Part shown: positions 1 to 9,140 of the stretch, one piece after another | Numbering within the stretch: position 1 is the stretch's first letter | Layout: each line of letters opens with the position of its first letter | DNA from: Alphaproteobacteria bacterium | Lineage (GTDB): Bacteria > Pseudomonadota > Alphaproteobacteria > Puniceispirillales > Marisalimonadaceae | Length of the DNA stretch: 64,000 bases | NCBI GenBank assembly: GCA_004213885.1 | Contig: SGYL01000001.1 | Location: 349,920 to 413,919 of the forward strand | Direction: 5' to 3' | Made by a program: the position numbers and the translations under genes | Notes under the pieces: generated by a model | What the model saw: the letters and a program-made list of their open reading frames with translations, nothing else | Database searches by the model: none | Told to the model about the DNA's origin: nothing

Positions 1-204
1 AATAATGAAGTAGATTTTATTTTTCATGGTAGGGTAACACCTTGGGATCATTCACCAATGACTTTAATCATAAAAGAAGCAGGTGGTGAAGTTTTGATGT
101 TTAATAATGCATCTGCATTCAATGTTTTTTCTAAAGGGCCAATATTAGCCGCAAAAAACATTGAACACTGGAAGCATGTAGAAAGTAAATTAAATATAAA
201 ATGA
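1..204 (+). CDS. Inositol monophosphatase family protein, C-terminal part
   Basis: This is the last 67 codons of a gene that begins before the window, read in frame 1 and ending in TGA. The segment carries the family's second signature, seen here as PWDHSP followed by an EAGGEV stretch. In inositol monophosphatase and related magnesium-dependent sugar phosphatases (SuhB, HisN, CysQ) the Asp of this WD motif binds metal. The substrate cannot be told from the tail alone, and both inositol-phosphate and histidinol-phosphate phosphatase are possible. Its stop abuts the end of the convergent SDR gene with no spacer. Confidence 0.75.
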   Translation, partial: NNEVDFIFHGRVTPWDHSPMTLIIKEAGGEVLMFNNASAFNVFSKGPILAAKNIEHWKHVESKLNIK

Positions 205-963
205 TTATTTTTTTATGATATTAAATGGGTTGAATGCTTGCAAACCTGCCATTATTTCAATTCTATTAACATTAATATTTTTTGGTCTAGTTGCAACCCA
301 GTAAATAGTTTCACCAATATCTTCAGGTTTGATAAAATTTGTATTTTCATAAACTTTATTAGCTTTCTCATTATCACCTTTAAATCTAACTAATGAGAAT
401 TCTGTTTCAGCTAAGCCAGGCTCTATTGATGTTACATTAATCCCTTTACTAACCAAATCAGCTCTAAGGTTTAAGGAAAATTGGCTTACAAATGCTTTAG
501 TTCCTCCATACACATTTCCCCCAGGATATGGATATGATCCAGCCACAGAACCTATATTAATTATATGCCCACTTTTATTTTGAACCATTTTTGGTAAAAC
601 CTGTCTTGTGGCATAGATTAAGCCTTTAATGTTTGTATCGACCATTTTGTCCCAGTCATCTAAATTCGCTTCATCTGCACCTTCTAATCCAAGAGCTAAG
701 CCAGCATTATTACATAAAACATCTATATTTGAAAAATCTGGAGGGATATTTTCTATTTCTTTTTTTACAGCAACTCTATCAGTTATATCAAAACAAAGTG
801 GAAGACAATTTTCACCTAATTCTTTTGTTAGATCTTCTAGTCTATTACCTCTTCTTCCAGTAATTATTACTTTCCATCCATTTTTAATAAAAATTTTAGC
901 TGTTTCTTTTCCAAATCCTGAAGTGGCTCCAGTAATAAGAATAGTTTGATGTAAATCATTCAT
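205..963 (-). CDS. Short-chain dehydrogenase/reductase, YdfG-like
   Basis: This 252-residue protein is a classical SDR. It has the nucleotide-binding TGATSGFG motif at residues 11-18, an NNAGLAL motif near residue 87 and the catalytic YGGTK near residue 152. An Arg-rich turn (GRRGNRL) after the second strand suggests NADP rather than NAD. The closest family I recognise is YdfG, the NADP-dependent 3-hydroxy acid / malonic semialdehyde reductase, but substrates of SDRs are not predictable at this level. The ATG start overlaps the end of mazG by 8 bases, so the two are probably cotranscribed. The protein is cytosolic. Confidence 0.85.
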   Translation of the reverse strand: MNDLHQTILITGATSGFGKETAKIFIKNGWKVIITGRRGNRLEDLTKELGENCLPLCFDITDRVAVKKEIENIPPDFSNIDVLCNNAGLALGLEGADEANLDDWDKMVDTNIKGLIYATRQVLPKMVQNKSGHIINIGSVAGSYPYPGGNVYGGTKAFVSQFSLNLRADLVSKGINVTSIEPGLAETEFSLVRFKGDNEKANKVYENTNFIKPEDIGETIYWVATRPKNINVNRIEIMAGLQAFNPFNIIKK

Positions 964-1786
964 TATTCAATTCCTCTTTAATTTTTGCATCTTTCCATAA
1001 TTGGTGAATATTTTTTGAGTTGATTTTAATATTATTTTTTTGAAGAGTTTTTTCAATATTTAAAAATCTATTTTTAAATTTTTTTATTGATTTTTCTACA
1101 ACTATATCTGGATTTAAATCTAAATGCCTTACGAGGTTTACAACAGAGAATAATAAATCTCCAATCTCTTCTTCAACTTTTTCTAAATTGTTGTTAATTT
1201 GTAATGATTTTTTTACTTCAATTAATTCTTCTTCAACCTTTTTTAATGGGCCTAAATAATCTTTCCAATCAAAATTGATTAAACTCACTTTTTGTTGAAC
1301 TTTATAGCTCTTTAGGAGTGGAGGTAAATTGTTAGGAATGTCATCTAATATACTGTTAAATTGATTTTTTTTATTTTGTTTTTCTTCCAATTTAATTTTT
1401 TCCCATGTATCTTTTGGAGTATCATTTTGATTATAATTGATATCAAATATTTGCGGATGTCGTCTTATAATTTTTTTTGTAATTTCATTACAAACTTCTT
1501 CAAATGAAAACAAATTATTATCTTTGCTAACTTGACTAAAAAGTACTACTTGAAGTAACAAATCTCCTAATTCTTCTTTAATATTTTTAATATCTTTATT
1601 ATTTATTGCATTTTGAAGCTCATAAGCTTCTTCAATTGGAAAATTACTTAATGTTTCAAAAGTTTGTGCAATATCCCAAGGGCATCCATTTTTAGGATCT
1701 CTTAAAAGTTCAATTACTTTTAATAATTTATTGAGTGAATTCAGTTTATTAAATTCATTTAATTCTTTTAATGTTAACTTTTTCAT
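956..1786 (-). CDS. mazG: Nucleoside triphosphate pyrophosphohydrolase MazG
   Basis: The 276-residue product has the two tandem MazG domains of the full-length bacterial enzyme. The first lies at about residues 20-115, with EEAYE and EELGDLL metal-binding helices. The second lies at about residues 170-255, with VEEELIE and EEIGDLL. MazG hydrolyses NTPs and dNTPs to the monophosphate and pyrophosphate, cleaning the nucleotide pool and lowering ppGpp-linked stress. The N-terminal segment matching LRDPKNGCPWD is the conserved entry to domain one. The gene is divergent from the DUF502 gene, with a gap of 35 bases that must hold both promoters. Confidence 0.95.
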   Translation of the reverse strand: MKKLTLKELNEFNKLNSLNKLLKVIELLRDPKNGCPWDIAQTFETLSNFPIEEAYELQNAINNKDIKNIKEELGDLLLQVVLFSQVSKDNNLFSFEEVCNEITKKIIRRHPQIFDINYNQNDTPKDTWEKIKLEEKQNKKNQFNSILDDIPNNLPPLLKSYKVQQKVSLINFDWKDYLGPLKKVEEELIEVKKSLQINNNLEKVEEEIGDLLFSVVNLVRHLDLNPDIVVEKSIKKFKNRFLNIEKTLQKNNIKINSKNIHQLWKDAKIKEELNNE

Positions 1787-1821
1787 ACTTATTGTGTATA
1801 CATTTAATAAAGTAAAGTAGT

Positions 1822-2475
1822 ATGACTAATTTAAATAATCAACCGAATACAAATGTATCAATTTTATCTAATTTTAGACGTTTTTTTCTAACAGGTCTAT
1901 TAGTAACTGCTCCAATAATAATTACAATTTACGTTACTTGGCTTGTAATCACTTTTATTGATGTCAAAGTTGCTAACCTCTTGCCTGAATATTTAGATTT
2001 TAGAAAAGCGTTACCATTTCAAATCCCTGGTCTAGGTTTGGTAATTGTTATTTTTGTTATAACTTTAATTGGTGCAATTACACCAGGATTAATTGGAAGA
2101 AATTTACTAAAGCTTGGTGAAATGATTTTATTTAAAACACCAGTAATTAGAACTGTATATTCATCAATAAAGCAAATTATGGAAACTGTTATGTCCACTA
2201 ATTCTAAAAGTTTTAAAGAAGTGGTTTTAGTTGAATATCCAAGAAAAGACATATGGGTCATAGCATTTGTTACAAGTTCTGTAAAAGGTGAAATAGATAA
2301 TAAAATTAAAAAATCTAAATTAGTAAGTATATTTGTTCCTACAACTCCCAATCCCACCAGTGGGTTTTTACTTTTTGTTGCTAAACAGGATTTGATATAT
2401 CTAGATATGCCGGTTGAACAGGCAGTTAAATTAGTTATTTCTGGTGGAATTGTTTCTCCAAAACAAAAAAGTTAA
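1822..2475 (+). CDS. DUF502 family membrane protein
   Basis: This 217-residue protein has two predicted membrane segments (about residues 22-45 and 70-95) followed by a soluble region. It carries the family hallmark VPTTPNPTSG near residue 172. DUF502 proteins are widespread in Proteobacteria, where they sit in the inner membrane, and their function is not established. In alphaproteobacteria the gene commonly lies next to recG, as here, where it converges on recG and overlaps its 3' end by 4 bases. The assignment to the family is firm; no role is claimed. Confidence 0.9.
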   Translation: MTNLNNQPNTNVSILSNFRRFFLTGLLVTAPIIITIYVTWLVITFIDVKVANLLPEYLDFRKALPFQIPGLGLVIVIFVITLIGAITPGLIGRNLLKLGEMILFKTPVIRTVYSSIKQIMETVMSTNSKSFKEVVLVEYPRKDIWVIAFVTSSVKGEIDNKIKKSKLVSIFVPTTPNPTSGFLLFVAKQDLIYLDMPVEQAVKLVISGGIVSPKQKS

Positions 2476-4574
2476 CCGCCTAACGAAATAAGTGCATTTT
2501 TGTTTTGGAAAATTTCATTAAGTTGTTCTAATTTTTTTGAATTCATTTCAAAATTATTAAATAAAAACTCTGCTTCGCTCTTAGCATTTTCAATTAAATC
2601 TTTATGAAGAATTAAATTTACAAATCTGAAATTAGCATCTCCAGATTGTCTTACACCCAAAACTTCACCAGGACCTCTTAAAATCAAGTCTTCTTCAGCA
2701 ATAATAAACCCATTGTTTGTAGATTTTAATGTATTTAATCTTTTTTCTGCGATTTCAGATAATTTATTTTCATATATAAGTATACAATAAGACTGTTTAT
2801 CACTTCTTCCGACACGACCTCTAAGTTGATGTAATTGAGCTAACCCGTACCTGTTTGCAGATTCTATAATAATTATATCTGCATTTGGAACATCTATTCC
2901 AACTTCTACAACTGTAGTTGCTAGAAGAATTTTAGATTTTCCATCTTTAAAATTATTAATTATTATATCTCTTTCATCTGATTTTTGTTTTCCATGAGCT
3001 ATATTAAACTCTGTATTCTTAAAATATTTTGATAAATATTTCTCTCTTTCCTCAATAGAGGTTAAATTTCTAGTATCTTCATTGAATTCAATTGCAGGGC
3101 ATATCCAATAAATTTGTGATCCTTCAGAAATTCTTCTTTTTAAACCTTTTACAAGAGAATCTAATTTTTTGATAGAAATAAGAGATGTATCAATATTTTT
3201 TCTTCCTTTTGGTTTCATATTTATATTTGAAACACTCATGTCATTGTAATATGTTAATGCTAATGATCTTGGGATTGGCGTTGCAGTCATAACAAGTAAA
3301 TTTATATCTTTTCCTTTTTCAACTATTGAAATTCTTTGATTTACACCAAATCTGTGTTGTTCATCTATAACTGCTAATTTTAAATTTTTATATATGAGCC
3401 CTTTTGAGGTTAAAGCATGTGTTCCTATTATTATTTTAGATTTACCATTTTTGACATTTTCATAATTTGTTTTTTTTAATTTTACAGATTGTTTTCCAAC
3501 TATTAAGGTAATTTCAATATCTAGATTTTTAATTAGCTGTTTTAAATTTTGATAATGTTGTTGAGCTAAAACTTCAGTTGGAGCCATTAAAGCTGCTTGA
3601 GATCCTGATCCTACAACTTGTATTATGGCAAATATTGCAACAATTGTTTTCCCACTTCCTACATCACCTTGTAACAACCTCAGCATTGGTTTATTAGATT
3701 TTAAATCTTCTGAAATTTCATTTATGACTTTAATCTGATCTTCTGTAAGTTCAAAATTTAAATTTTTGAGTAACAAGGTATTTAAATCATTTTCTAAAAT
3801 TCCAGAATTATTGGCTTGCATTTTATTTTTTAAAATCATGAGCGAAATAAAATTTGACAACAATTCATCGTGAGCTAACCTTTTAATCAAGTTGCTTTCT
3901 GGATTATAAAACTCTTGTTCTTTTGGTATATGAAGTGTCTTTATAGTATTTGAAAAACTTAAAAAATTAAATTTCTTAATAGTTTCATCTCTAGACCATT
4001 CTTCTAAATTATTTAAGTTTTCTAAGCCATAATTTATAATATTATTAATTTGGTTCTTCTTAATACCATTTGGTATCCTGTAAATAGGATCATATCTAGG
4101 TATTTTATAATTTAGTTCTTTAGGGATAAAGTAATCAGGATGAGTGATTTGAGGAATTCCTTTAAATATTTCAACTTTACCACTAACTGTATATTCATTA
4201 CTAACTTTATATAATTTTGAAAAGCTATTTGAGTATAGATTGAAATATACAATATCAAGTCTTTGATTTGATTCCTTATTTAATCCAAATGTTATTATCC
4301 TTGAAGGAATTTTTCTTTTGAAATAGCCCTTTTTGATATTCATTTCAACGATTACAACATCTACAGTAATGTAATCTCCTTTTACAGAATTCTTAATTGA
4401 GGTTTTTTGATATCTATTAATATATTTTGTAGGTAAATTTAATAAATGATCTATAACTCTTAAACCAATTTTATCTTTAATTAATTTTACTGTTTTAGGA
4501 CCAACACCTTTAATATTTTCAATAGAATTAAAAATTTTTTCTGATAAATTATTTTTTTTAATGCTAATAGACAA
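2472..4574 (-). CDS. recG: ATP-dependent DNA helicase RecG
   Basis: RecG remodels stalled replication forks and branched DNA. The 700-residue protein has the N-terminal wedge/OB domain (about residues 60-150), Walker A GDVGSGKT at 303-310 and the DEQH box at 404-407. It also has the TATPIPRS motif III, and the C-terminal helicase lobe with QLRGRVGRS followed by the RecG/Mfd translocation motif (EEDLILRGPGEVLG). Length is normal for the family. The gene diverges from sdhE and mfd. A recG-sdhE-mfd neighbourhood recurs in alphaproteobacteria and places two fork/transcription repair translocases side by side. Confidence 0.97.
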   Translation of the reverse strand: MSISIKKNNLSEKIFNSIENIKGVGPKTVKLIKDKIGLRVIDHLLNLPTKYINRYQKTSIKNSVKGDYITVDVVIVEMNIKKGYFKRKIPSRIITFGLNKESNQRLDIVYFNLYSNSFSKLYKVSNEYTVSGKVEIFKGIPQITHPDYFIPKELNYKIPRYDPIYRIPNGIKKNQINNIINYGLENLNNLEEWSRDETIKKFNFLSFSNTIKTLHIPKEQEFYNPESNLIKRLAHDELLSNFISLMILKNKMQANNSGILENDLNTLLLKNLNFELTEDQIKVINEISEDLKSNKPMLRLLQGDVGSGKTIVAIFAIIQVVGSGSQAALMAPTEVLAQQHYQNLKQLIKNLDIEITLIVGKQSVKLKKTNYENVKNGKSKIIIGTHALTSKGLIYKNLKLAVIDEQHRFGVNQRISIVEKGKDINLLVMTATPIPRSLALTYYNDMSVSNINMKPKGRKNIDTSLISIKKLDSLVKGLKRRISEGSQIYWICPAIEFNEDTRNLTSIEEREKYLSKYFKNTEFNIAHGKQKSDERDIIINNFKDGKSKILLATTVVEVGIDVPNADIIIIESANRYGLAQLHQLRGRVGRSDKQSYCILIYENKLSEIAEKRLNTLKSTNNGFIIAEEDLILRGPGEVLGVRQSGDANFRFVNLILHKDLIENAKSEAEFLFNNFEMNSKKLEQLNEIFQNKNALISLGG

Positions 4575-4612
4575 TTATAAGTTCCTATTTTTTTATAAAC
4601 CAAGATAATTTT

Positions 4613-4888
4613 ATGAAAGAAAATTTAAACAATAAAGATTTAATTATAAAAAAGCTTATTTATAGATCAAAATACACTGGAACAAAAGAAACTGATATTC
4701 TTTTATCAAATTTTGTTGATGCTCATATATACGATTTAACATTTGAACAATTAAAAACATATCAAAGTATTTTAGACACTGGTGATCCACGTATTTGGAG
4801 ATTAGCAATAGATAATGAAATTTCCAATGATGAAAAAGAACTTTATCTTCTTAATATGATAAAAAAAAGTGGTAATATTAATGATTGA
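4613..4888 (+). CDS. sdhE: Succinate dehydrogenase assembly factor SdhE (DUF339)
   Basis: This 91-residue cytosolic protein belongs to the SdhE/Sdh5 family, which promotes covalent attachment of FAD to the SdhA flavoprotein. The family core is visible: YRSKYTGTKETD near the N-terminus (normally R-RGx-E-D), a central LTFEQL helix and a DPRIWRL segment matching the family's D-DL-W. The usual RGM/RGT glycine motif appears as YTGTKE, a mild variant also found in alphaproteobacteria. The gene overlaps mfd by 8 bases and is divergent from recG across 38 bases. Confidence 0.88.
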   Translation: MKENLNNKDLIIKKLIYRSKYTGTKETDILLSNFVDAHIYDLTFEQLKTYQSILDTGDPRIWRLAIDNEISNDEKELYLLNMIKKSGNIND

Positions 4889-7800
4889 TTTAAACATCAA
4901 TCAAGAATTAAATAAATTTGCATCTTTTAATGGTATTGATGAAGCATTCTTACCAATTTTTATTAGTAAATATTTAAAATTAAATAATAAACTATTTTTA
5001 GTTTTAAAAGATGATAAACAATTAAATGAAATTGAAAGTTTGATTTCGATTTCTAATCCTAATTGCAAAGTTTTGTCTATACCTGCGTGGGATATTTCAC
5101 CTTATGATAATTCGTCACCTAACAAAGTATTAAATGGACAAAGAATAAGTACATTATCTAGTCTAGTAAATGATGATTTTTTAGATGATGAACTTGTTGT
5201 CTTAACTACATTTAATAGTATTTTTATAAAAACAGCACCATTCGATTTTTATAAAAATTTTTTTTTAGATATTTTTATTTCACAAACTATTTCGATTTCA
5301 AACCTAAGAGATAAATTGACTGAAATGGGTTACACAAAAGTACATACTGTAAGAGAAAATAATGAATTTACTATTAGGGGGGACATAATTGATATTTTTA
5401 ATACTGGAAGAGAAAATCCTATACGTATTTATTTAAACAATGATAAAATAGAAAAAATTTCATTTTTTGATGCACTAACACAAAGAAATAAATCTAAATT
5501 AAAAATTGATAATAAATTAATTATATTTCCTGCATCAGAAATTCTTTTGTCAAAAGATAATATAGAGGTTTTTAAAAAAAAATATTCTTGCATTTTTGAT
5601 ATTGATTTAAGAAATGATGATCAATACACGAAGATTTTATCTGGGCATAGAATTTCTGGTATAGAAAATTATTTTAGTTTATTTTTTGACACAGCTCTTT
5701 CGAATATTTTTGATTTAATTTCAAAAAATAAATGTTTTAGTGATATTAAATATTTAATCTTTGATAAAAATATTAATCATGTCTTAAAGAAACTTGAAGA
5801 GATTGAATTATTTTATAAAAGAAGAAGTGATGAATTTTTAAAAGTTCTTCAACCTGATTATAATTATTTAACTTTAAACGAATTCAAAAATTATCAAAAA
5901 ACATTAAAATTTAATTTTATTAATGATTTGCAACTAAGTAATTCTTATGATCATTTTTCAAAAAAAATTATTTTGCCAACAAGTAATTCAGTAAATAGAA
6001 GTGCTTTAGAGCATCTATCAGAATTTATAAATAAACAATTAAATAATAGAAAAACCATTATTTTCTGTTGTGAAGAAAAAGAAAAATTATTTAACTATAA
6101 AAAATATTTTGAAGGAACAATAAAAGATAAAAAAATAAAAATTATTTATTTGAATTATTATGATTTATTAAATTCCACAGAATTAAGTAATTTCATATTT
6201 TGTAATATTAATATTACAAATAGTTTTGAATTTAACAATTATATCTTTGTAAACGAAAGTGATTACTCTCATAAAAATTATAAACCAAAAAAATCAAAAA
6301 TTCGAAAGGCAGAAAACTTTTTAAAAGATTTAAACTCACTTAAAGCTAATGACTTCGTTGCTCATGTGGATCATGGAGTTGGCATTTATAGATCCTTAGA
6401 AATTATTAATATTTCTAATAATGATCATGATTGCTTGAAGATTGAATATTCTGGTGGAGACAAACTATTTGTACCGGTCGAAAATATTAATTTATTATCT
6501 AAAATTGCTGATGGTATAGAAAATAGAATTTTAGATAAACTAGGGTCATCAAATTGGCTAATTAAAAAAAATAAAATTAAAAATAAAATTGACGATTTAG
6601 CTAATAAATTGATAACTACAGCTGCAAATCGAAGAGTTCAAAATAAAGTACAAATTTATGAACCAAAAAATTATGACGAGTTTGTTAGTAATTTCTCTTT
6701 TGATCTCACTGATGATCAAGAAACAGCAATTGAAGATACTTTAAATGATATCTACTCAAACAAATTGATGGATAGGTTAATTTGTGGAGATGTTGGGTTT
6801 GGTAAAACAGAAGTCGCTATAAGAGCGTCCTTTGTTGTGGCATCTTCTGGCAAACAAGTAGCTATTGTTGCACCAACAACAATATTAGTAGAACAACATT
6901 TTAAAACGTTTGAAGATAGATTTAAAGATTTTGATATAAGTATCAAAAGTCTATCTAGGATGACGAAAAACAATGATAGGTTAAAAATTAAAAATGATCT
7001 TAACAATGGAAAATTATCTATCGTAATAGGTACACATGCTCTTTTATCTAAGGACATATCATTTTTAAATTTAGGATTGATTGTTATTGATGAAGAACAG
7101 CATTTTGGAGTTGCTCAAAAAGAAAGACTTAAAGAACTACAATTTGATATACATGTATTAACTTTATCTGCAACTCCAATTCCAAGAACTCTTCAATTGT
7201 CATTAACTGGCTTAAAAGATTTAAGTCTTATAACAACTCCTCCAACTAATAGATTAGCTGTAAGAACTTTTGTTAATGAATGGGATAAGGTTACTTTAAC
7301 AGATGCTTTAAAAAGAGAGATAGAAAGGGATGGTCAGATTTTTGTTGTTTGTCCAAGAATAAAAGATATTGAAATAGTATTAAAGTTAATTAAAACAATG
7401 TCTCCAGAATCAAAAATTTCTATTGCACATGGTAGATTAACACCGACCGAACTAGAAGATAGCATAATAAGTTTTTATCAAAAGGAATCTAATATTTTAA
7501 TTTCTACAAATATTATTGAATCTGGAATTGATATCCCTAATGCTAACACACTAATTATTTATAATGCTGATTTATTTGGTTTGTCTCAACTCTATCAGCT
7601 CAGAGGTAGAGTTGGAAGGAGTGATAAAAGAGCTTATGCTTATCTTACAACAAAAAAAGGTAAAATTTTAAATAATAATGCGATCGAAAGGTTAAAAGTT
7701 TTAAAAACTTTAGACAATTTAGGCGCTGGATTTTCTTTAGCTAATTATGATTTAGATATTAGAGGTGCAGGTAATTTGTTAGGTGATGAACAATCTGGTC

Positions 7801-8339
7801 AAATTAGAGATATTGGATATGAACTTTACCAAAAAATGCTTATGGAAACAATTAATAGCCTTAAAAAAAATAGAATCACTCAATATGTAAATTGGTCACC
7901 TACGATTACAATTGGTAAAGCAGTATTAATACCTGAAGATTACGTTGAAGATTTATCAACGAGAATGTCATTATATAGAAAAATTGGTGATTTAACCTCT
8001 AATGATGAAATTAAAAATTTTATAGAAGAATTAAATGAAAGATTTGGCCCACCACCTAATGAGGTTTCAAATTTGATTTATACAATATCTTTAAAAATAA
8101 TTTGCTTAAAATTAAATATTAATTTTATAGACATTGGGCCTAAAGCATTAATTATTGGTTTTAGGAAACAAGGAGAAAAAGAAATTTCTAAAATTTTAGA
8201 TTGGGTTAATAAAAATAACAATTTCATCAAACTTAGAAATGATGAAAAAATCGTTATAACTTTAAAAGGTAAGAGTATTAATAGATTTAAGTTACTAAAA
8301 GATTATTTGAAAGAGATAAATTACATATTAAGGCCTTAA
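4881..8339 (+). CDS. mfd: Transcription-repair coupling factor Mfd
   Basis: Mfd removes RNA polymerase stalled at DNA lesions and recruits UvrA. The protein has a UvrB-like N-terminal module, an RNA-polymerase-interaction domain around residues 490-560 (the FVAHVDHGVGIY segment), Walker A GDVGFGKT at about 636-643 and DEEQH at about 737-741. Next come TATPIPRTL, QLRGRVGRS, the translocation motif with DLDIRGAGNLLG, and a C-terminal TRCF domain. An upstream in-frame GTG at 4869 exists, but the ATG at 4881 gives the normal N-terminus and the shorter overlap with sdhE, so I use it. Length (about 1150 aa) is normal. Confidence 0.97.
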   Translation: MIDLNINQELNKFASFNGIDEAFLPIFISKYLKLNNKLFLVLKDDKQLNEIESLISISNPNCKVLSIPAWDISPYDNSSPNKVLNGQRISTLSSLVNDDFLDDELVVLTTFNSIFIKTAPFDFYKNFFLDIFISQTISISNLRDKLTEMGYTKVHTVRENNEFTIRGDIIDIFNTGRENPIRIYLNNDKIEKISFFDALTQRNKSKLKIDNKLIIFPASEILLSKDNIEVFKKKYSCIFDIDLRNDDQYTKILSGHRISGIENYFSLFFDTALSNIFDLISKNKCFSDIKYLIFDKNINHVLKKLEEIELFYKRRSDEFLKVLQPDYNYLTLNEFKNYQKTLKFNFINDLQLSNSYDHFSKKIILPTSNSVNRSALEHLSEFINKQLNNRKTIIFCCEEKEKLFNYKKYFEGTIKDKKIKIIYLNYYDLLNSTELSNFIFCNINITNSFEFNNYIFVNESDYSHKNYKPKKSKIRKAENFLKDLNSLKANDFVAHVDHGVGIYRSLEIINISNNDHDCLKIEYSGGDKLFVPVENINLLSKIADGIENRILDKLGSSNWLIKKNKIKNKIDDLANKLITTAANRRVQNKVQIYEPKNYDEFVSNFSFDLTDDQETAIEDTLNDIYSNKLMDRLICGDVGFGKTEVAIRASFVVASSGKQVAIVAPTTILVEQHFKTFEDRFKDFDISIKSLSRMTKNNDRLKIKNDLNNGKLSIVIGTHALLSKDISFLNLGLIVIDEEQHFGVAQKERLKELQFDIHVLTLSATPIPRTLQLSLTGLKDLSLITTPPTNRLAVRTFVNEWDKVTLTDALKREIERDGQIFVVCPRIKDIEIVLKLIKTMSPESKISIAHGRLTPTELEDSIISFYQKESNILISTNIIESGIDIPNANTLIIYNADLFGLSQLYQLRGRVGRSDKRAYAYLTTKKGKILNNNAIERLKVLKTLDNLGAGFSLANYDLDIRGAGNLLGDEQSGQIRDIGYELYQKMLMETINSLKKNRITQYVNWSPTITIGKAVLIPEDYVEDLSTRMSLYRKIGDLTSNDEIKNFIEELNERFGPPPNEVSNLIYTISLKIICLKLNINFIDIGPKALIIGFRKQGEKEISKILDWVNKNNNFIKLRNDEKIVITLKGKSINRFKLLKDYLKEINYILRP

Positions 8340-8614
8340 TTACACCTAAAAGTTCCCTTGGTTTTTTCAAAATCAATTGTACTTACTTTAACCAAAATAA
8401 ATTTATTTGAATTACAGGATTCTATTAACTTTTCTTTTGCAGTTTTAGGTAAATCAGTTATAAATTTAGGATTTAATATCCATTCAATTGTAACATACTT
8501 AGTCATTTCTTTTTGAACTATATTTTTATCAACTTTGTTTTTTGCAACATGTGAAGAACAATTAGCAATAAATAAAATCAAAAATACATAAAAAAACAAA
8601 TATAATTTTTTCAT
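8336..8614 (-). CDS. Small putative lipoprotein
   Basis: This 92-residue protein begins with a Lys-Lys start and a hydrophobic stretch ending in a lipobox-like FIANC, giving a lipidated Cys at about residue 19. The mature part is only about 70 residues, Lys-rich, with two further cysteines (SCNSN and the C-terminal FRC) that could form a disulfide in the periplasm. I do not recognise the family. It converges on mfd, overlapping its end by 4 bases, and lies 10 bases downstream of the glyoxalase gene, so it probably shares that transcript. Confidence 0.7.
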   Translation of the reverse strand: MKKLYLFFYVFLILFIANCSSHVAKNKVDKNIVQKEMTKYVTIEWILNPKFITDLPKTAKEKLIESCNSNKFILVKVSTIDFEKTKGTFRCN

Positions 8615-8624
8615 AAAACTTCCT

Positions 8625-9065
8625 TTACCATGTTCCTGTATTATCCATTGATTTCCAAGGATCTTTAATTTCTAATGCTTCTCCTTGTTGAAGAAGTTCA
8701 ATTGAAATATTATTTGGAGATTTAATGAAAGCCATTCTTCCATCCCTAGGTGGTCTATTGATAACCACACCTTTATCCATTAATTTCTGACAAGTCTCAT
8801 ATATATTTGGAACTGAAAATGCCAAATGACCAAAATTTCTTCCTTTATCAAGGTCCTCATAGTCCCAATTATGAGTAAGTTCTATTTCTGGTGATCTAGT
8901 ATTTATTGCAGAATTTTCATCTTCAGTAGCAGCCAAAAATATTAATGTAAACTTTCCTTCAGGAACATCTTTTCGTCTTGTTTCAATTAAGCCTAATTTA
9001 TTACAAAAGAAATCTAATGATTCTTCTAAATTGTTAACTCTAATCATTGTATGCAAAAATTTCAT
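8625..9065 (-). CDS. gloA: Lactoylglutathione lyase (glyoxalase I)
   Basis: Glyoxalase I converts the hemithioacetal of methylglyoxal and glutathione to S-lactoylglutathione. The 146-residue protein has the two beta-alpha-beta-beta-beta halves of the VOC fold. Metal ligands are visible in order: His5 in FLHTMIRV, Glu in IELTHNW, His in FGHLAFSV, and Glu in SIELLQ. The N-terminal [16 protein letters not shown] is diagnostic for GloA. It is cytosolic and likely cotranscribed with the small lipoprotein gene that follows. Confidence 0.93.
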   Translation of the reverse strand: MKFLHTMIRVNNLEESLDFFCNKLGLIETRRKDVPEGKFTLIFLAATEDENSAINTRSPEIELTHNWDYEDLDKGRNFGHLAFSVPNIYETCQKLMDKGVVINRPPRDGRMAFIKSPNNISIELLQQGEALEIKDPWKSMDNTGTW

Positions 9066-9140
9066 TAATAAACTCCAAGTAATATTAAAAATTATATCTA
9101 TTTGTTAGAAGATTCAATAAATTTATTTTATATTAGTTTT

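Noticed and set aside
629..949. Open frames opposite the SDR gene (and similar antisense frames throughout)
   Set aside because: They lie entirely opposite well-supported genes with complete motifs and show no family resemblance; they are shadows.
4869..4880. GTG at 4869 as the mfd start
   Set aside because: It adds only four residues, increases the overlap with sdhE, and the ATG at 4881 gives the usual N-terminus.
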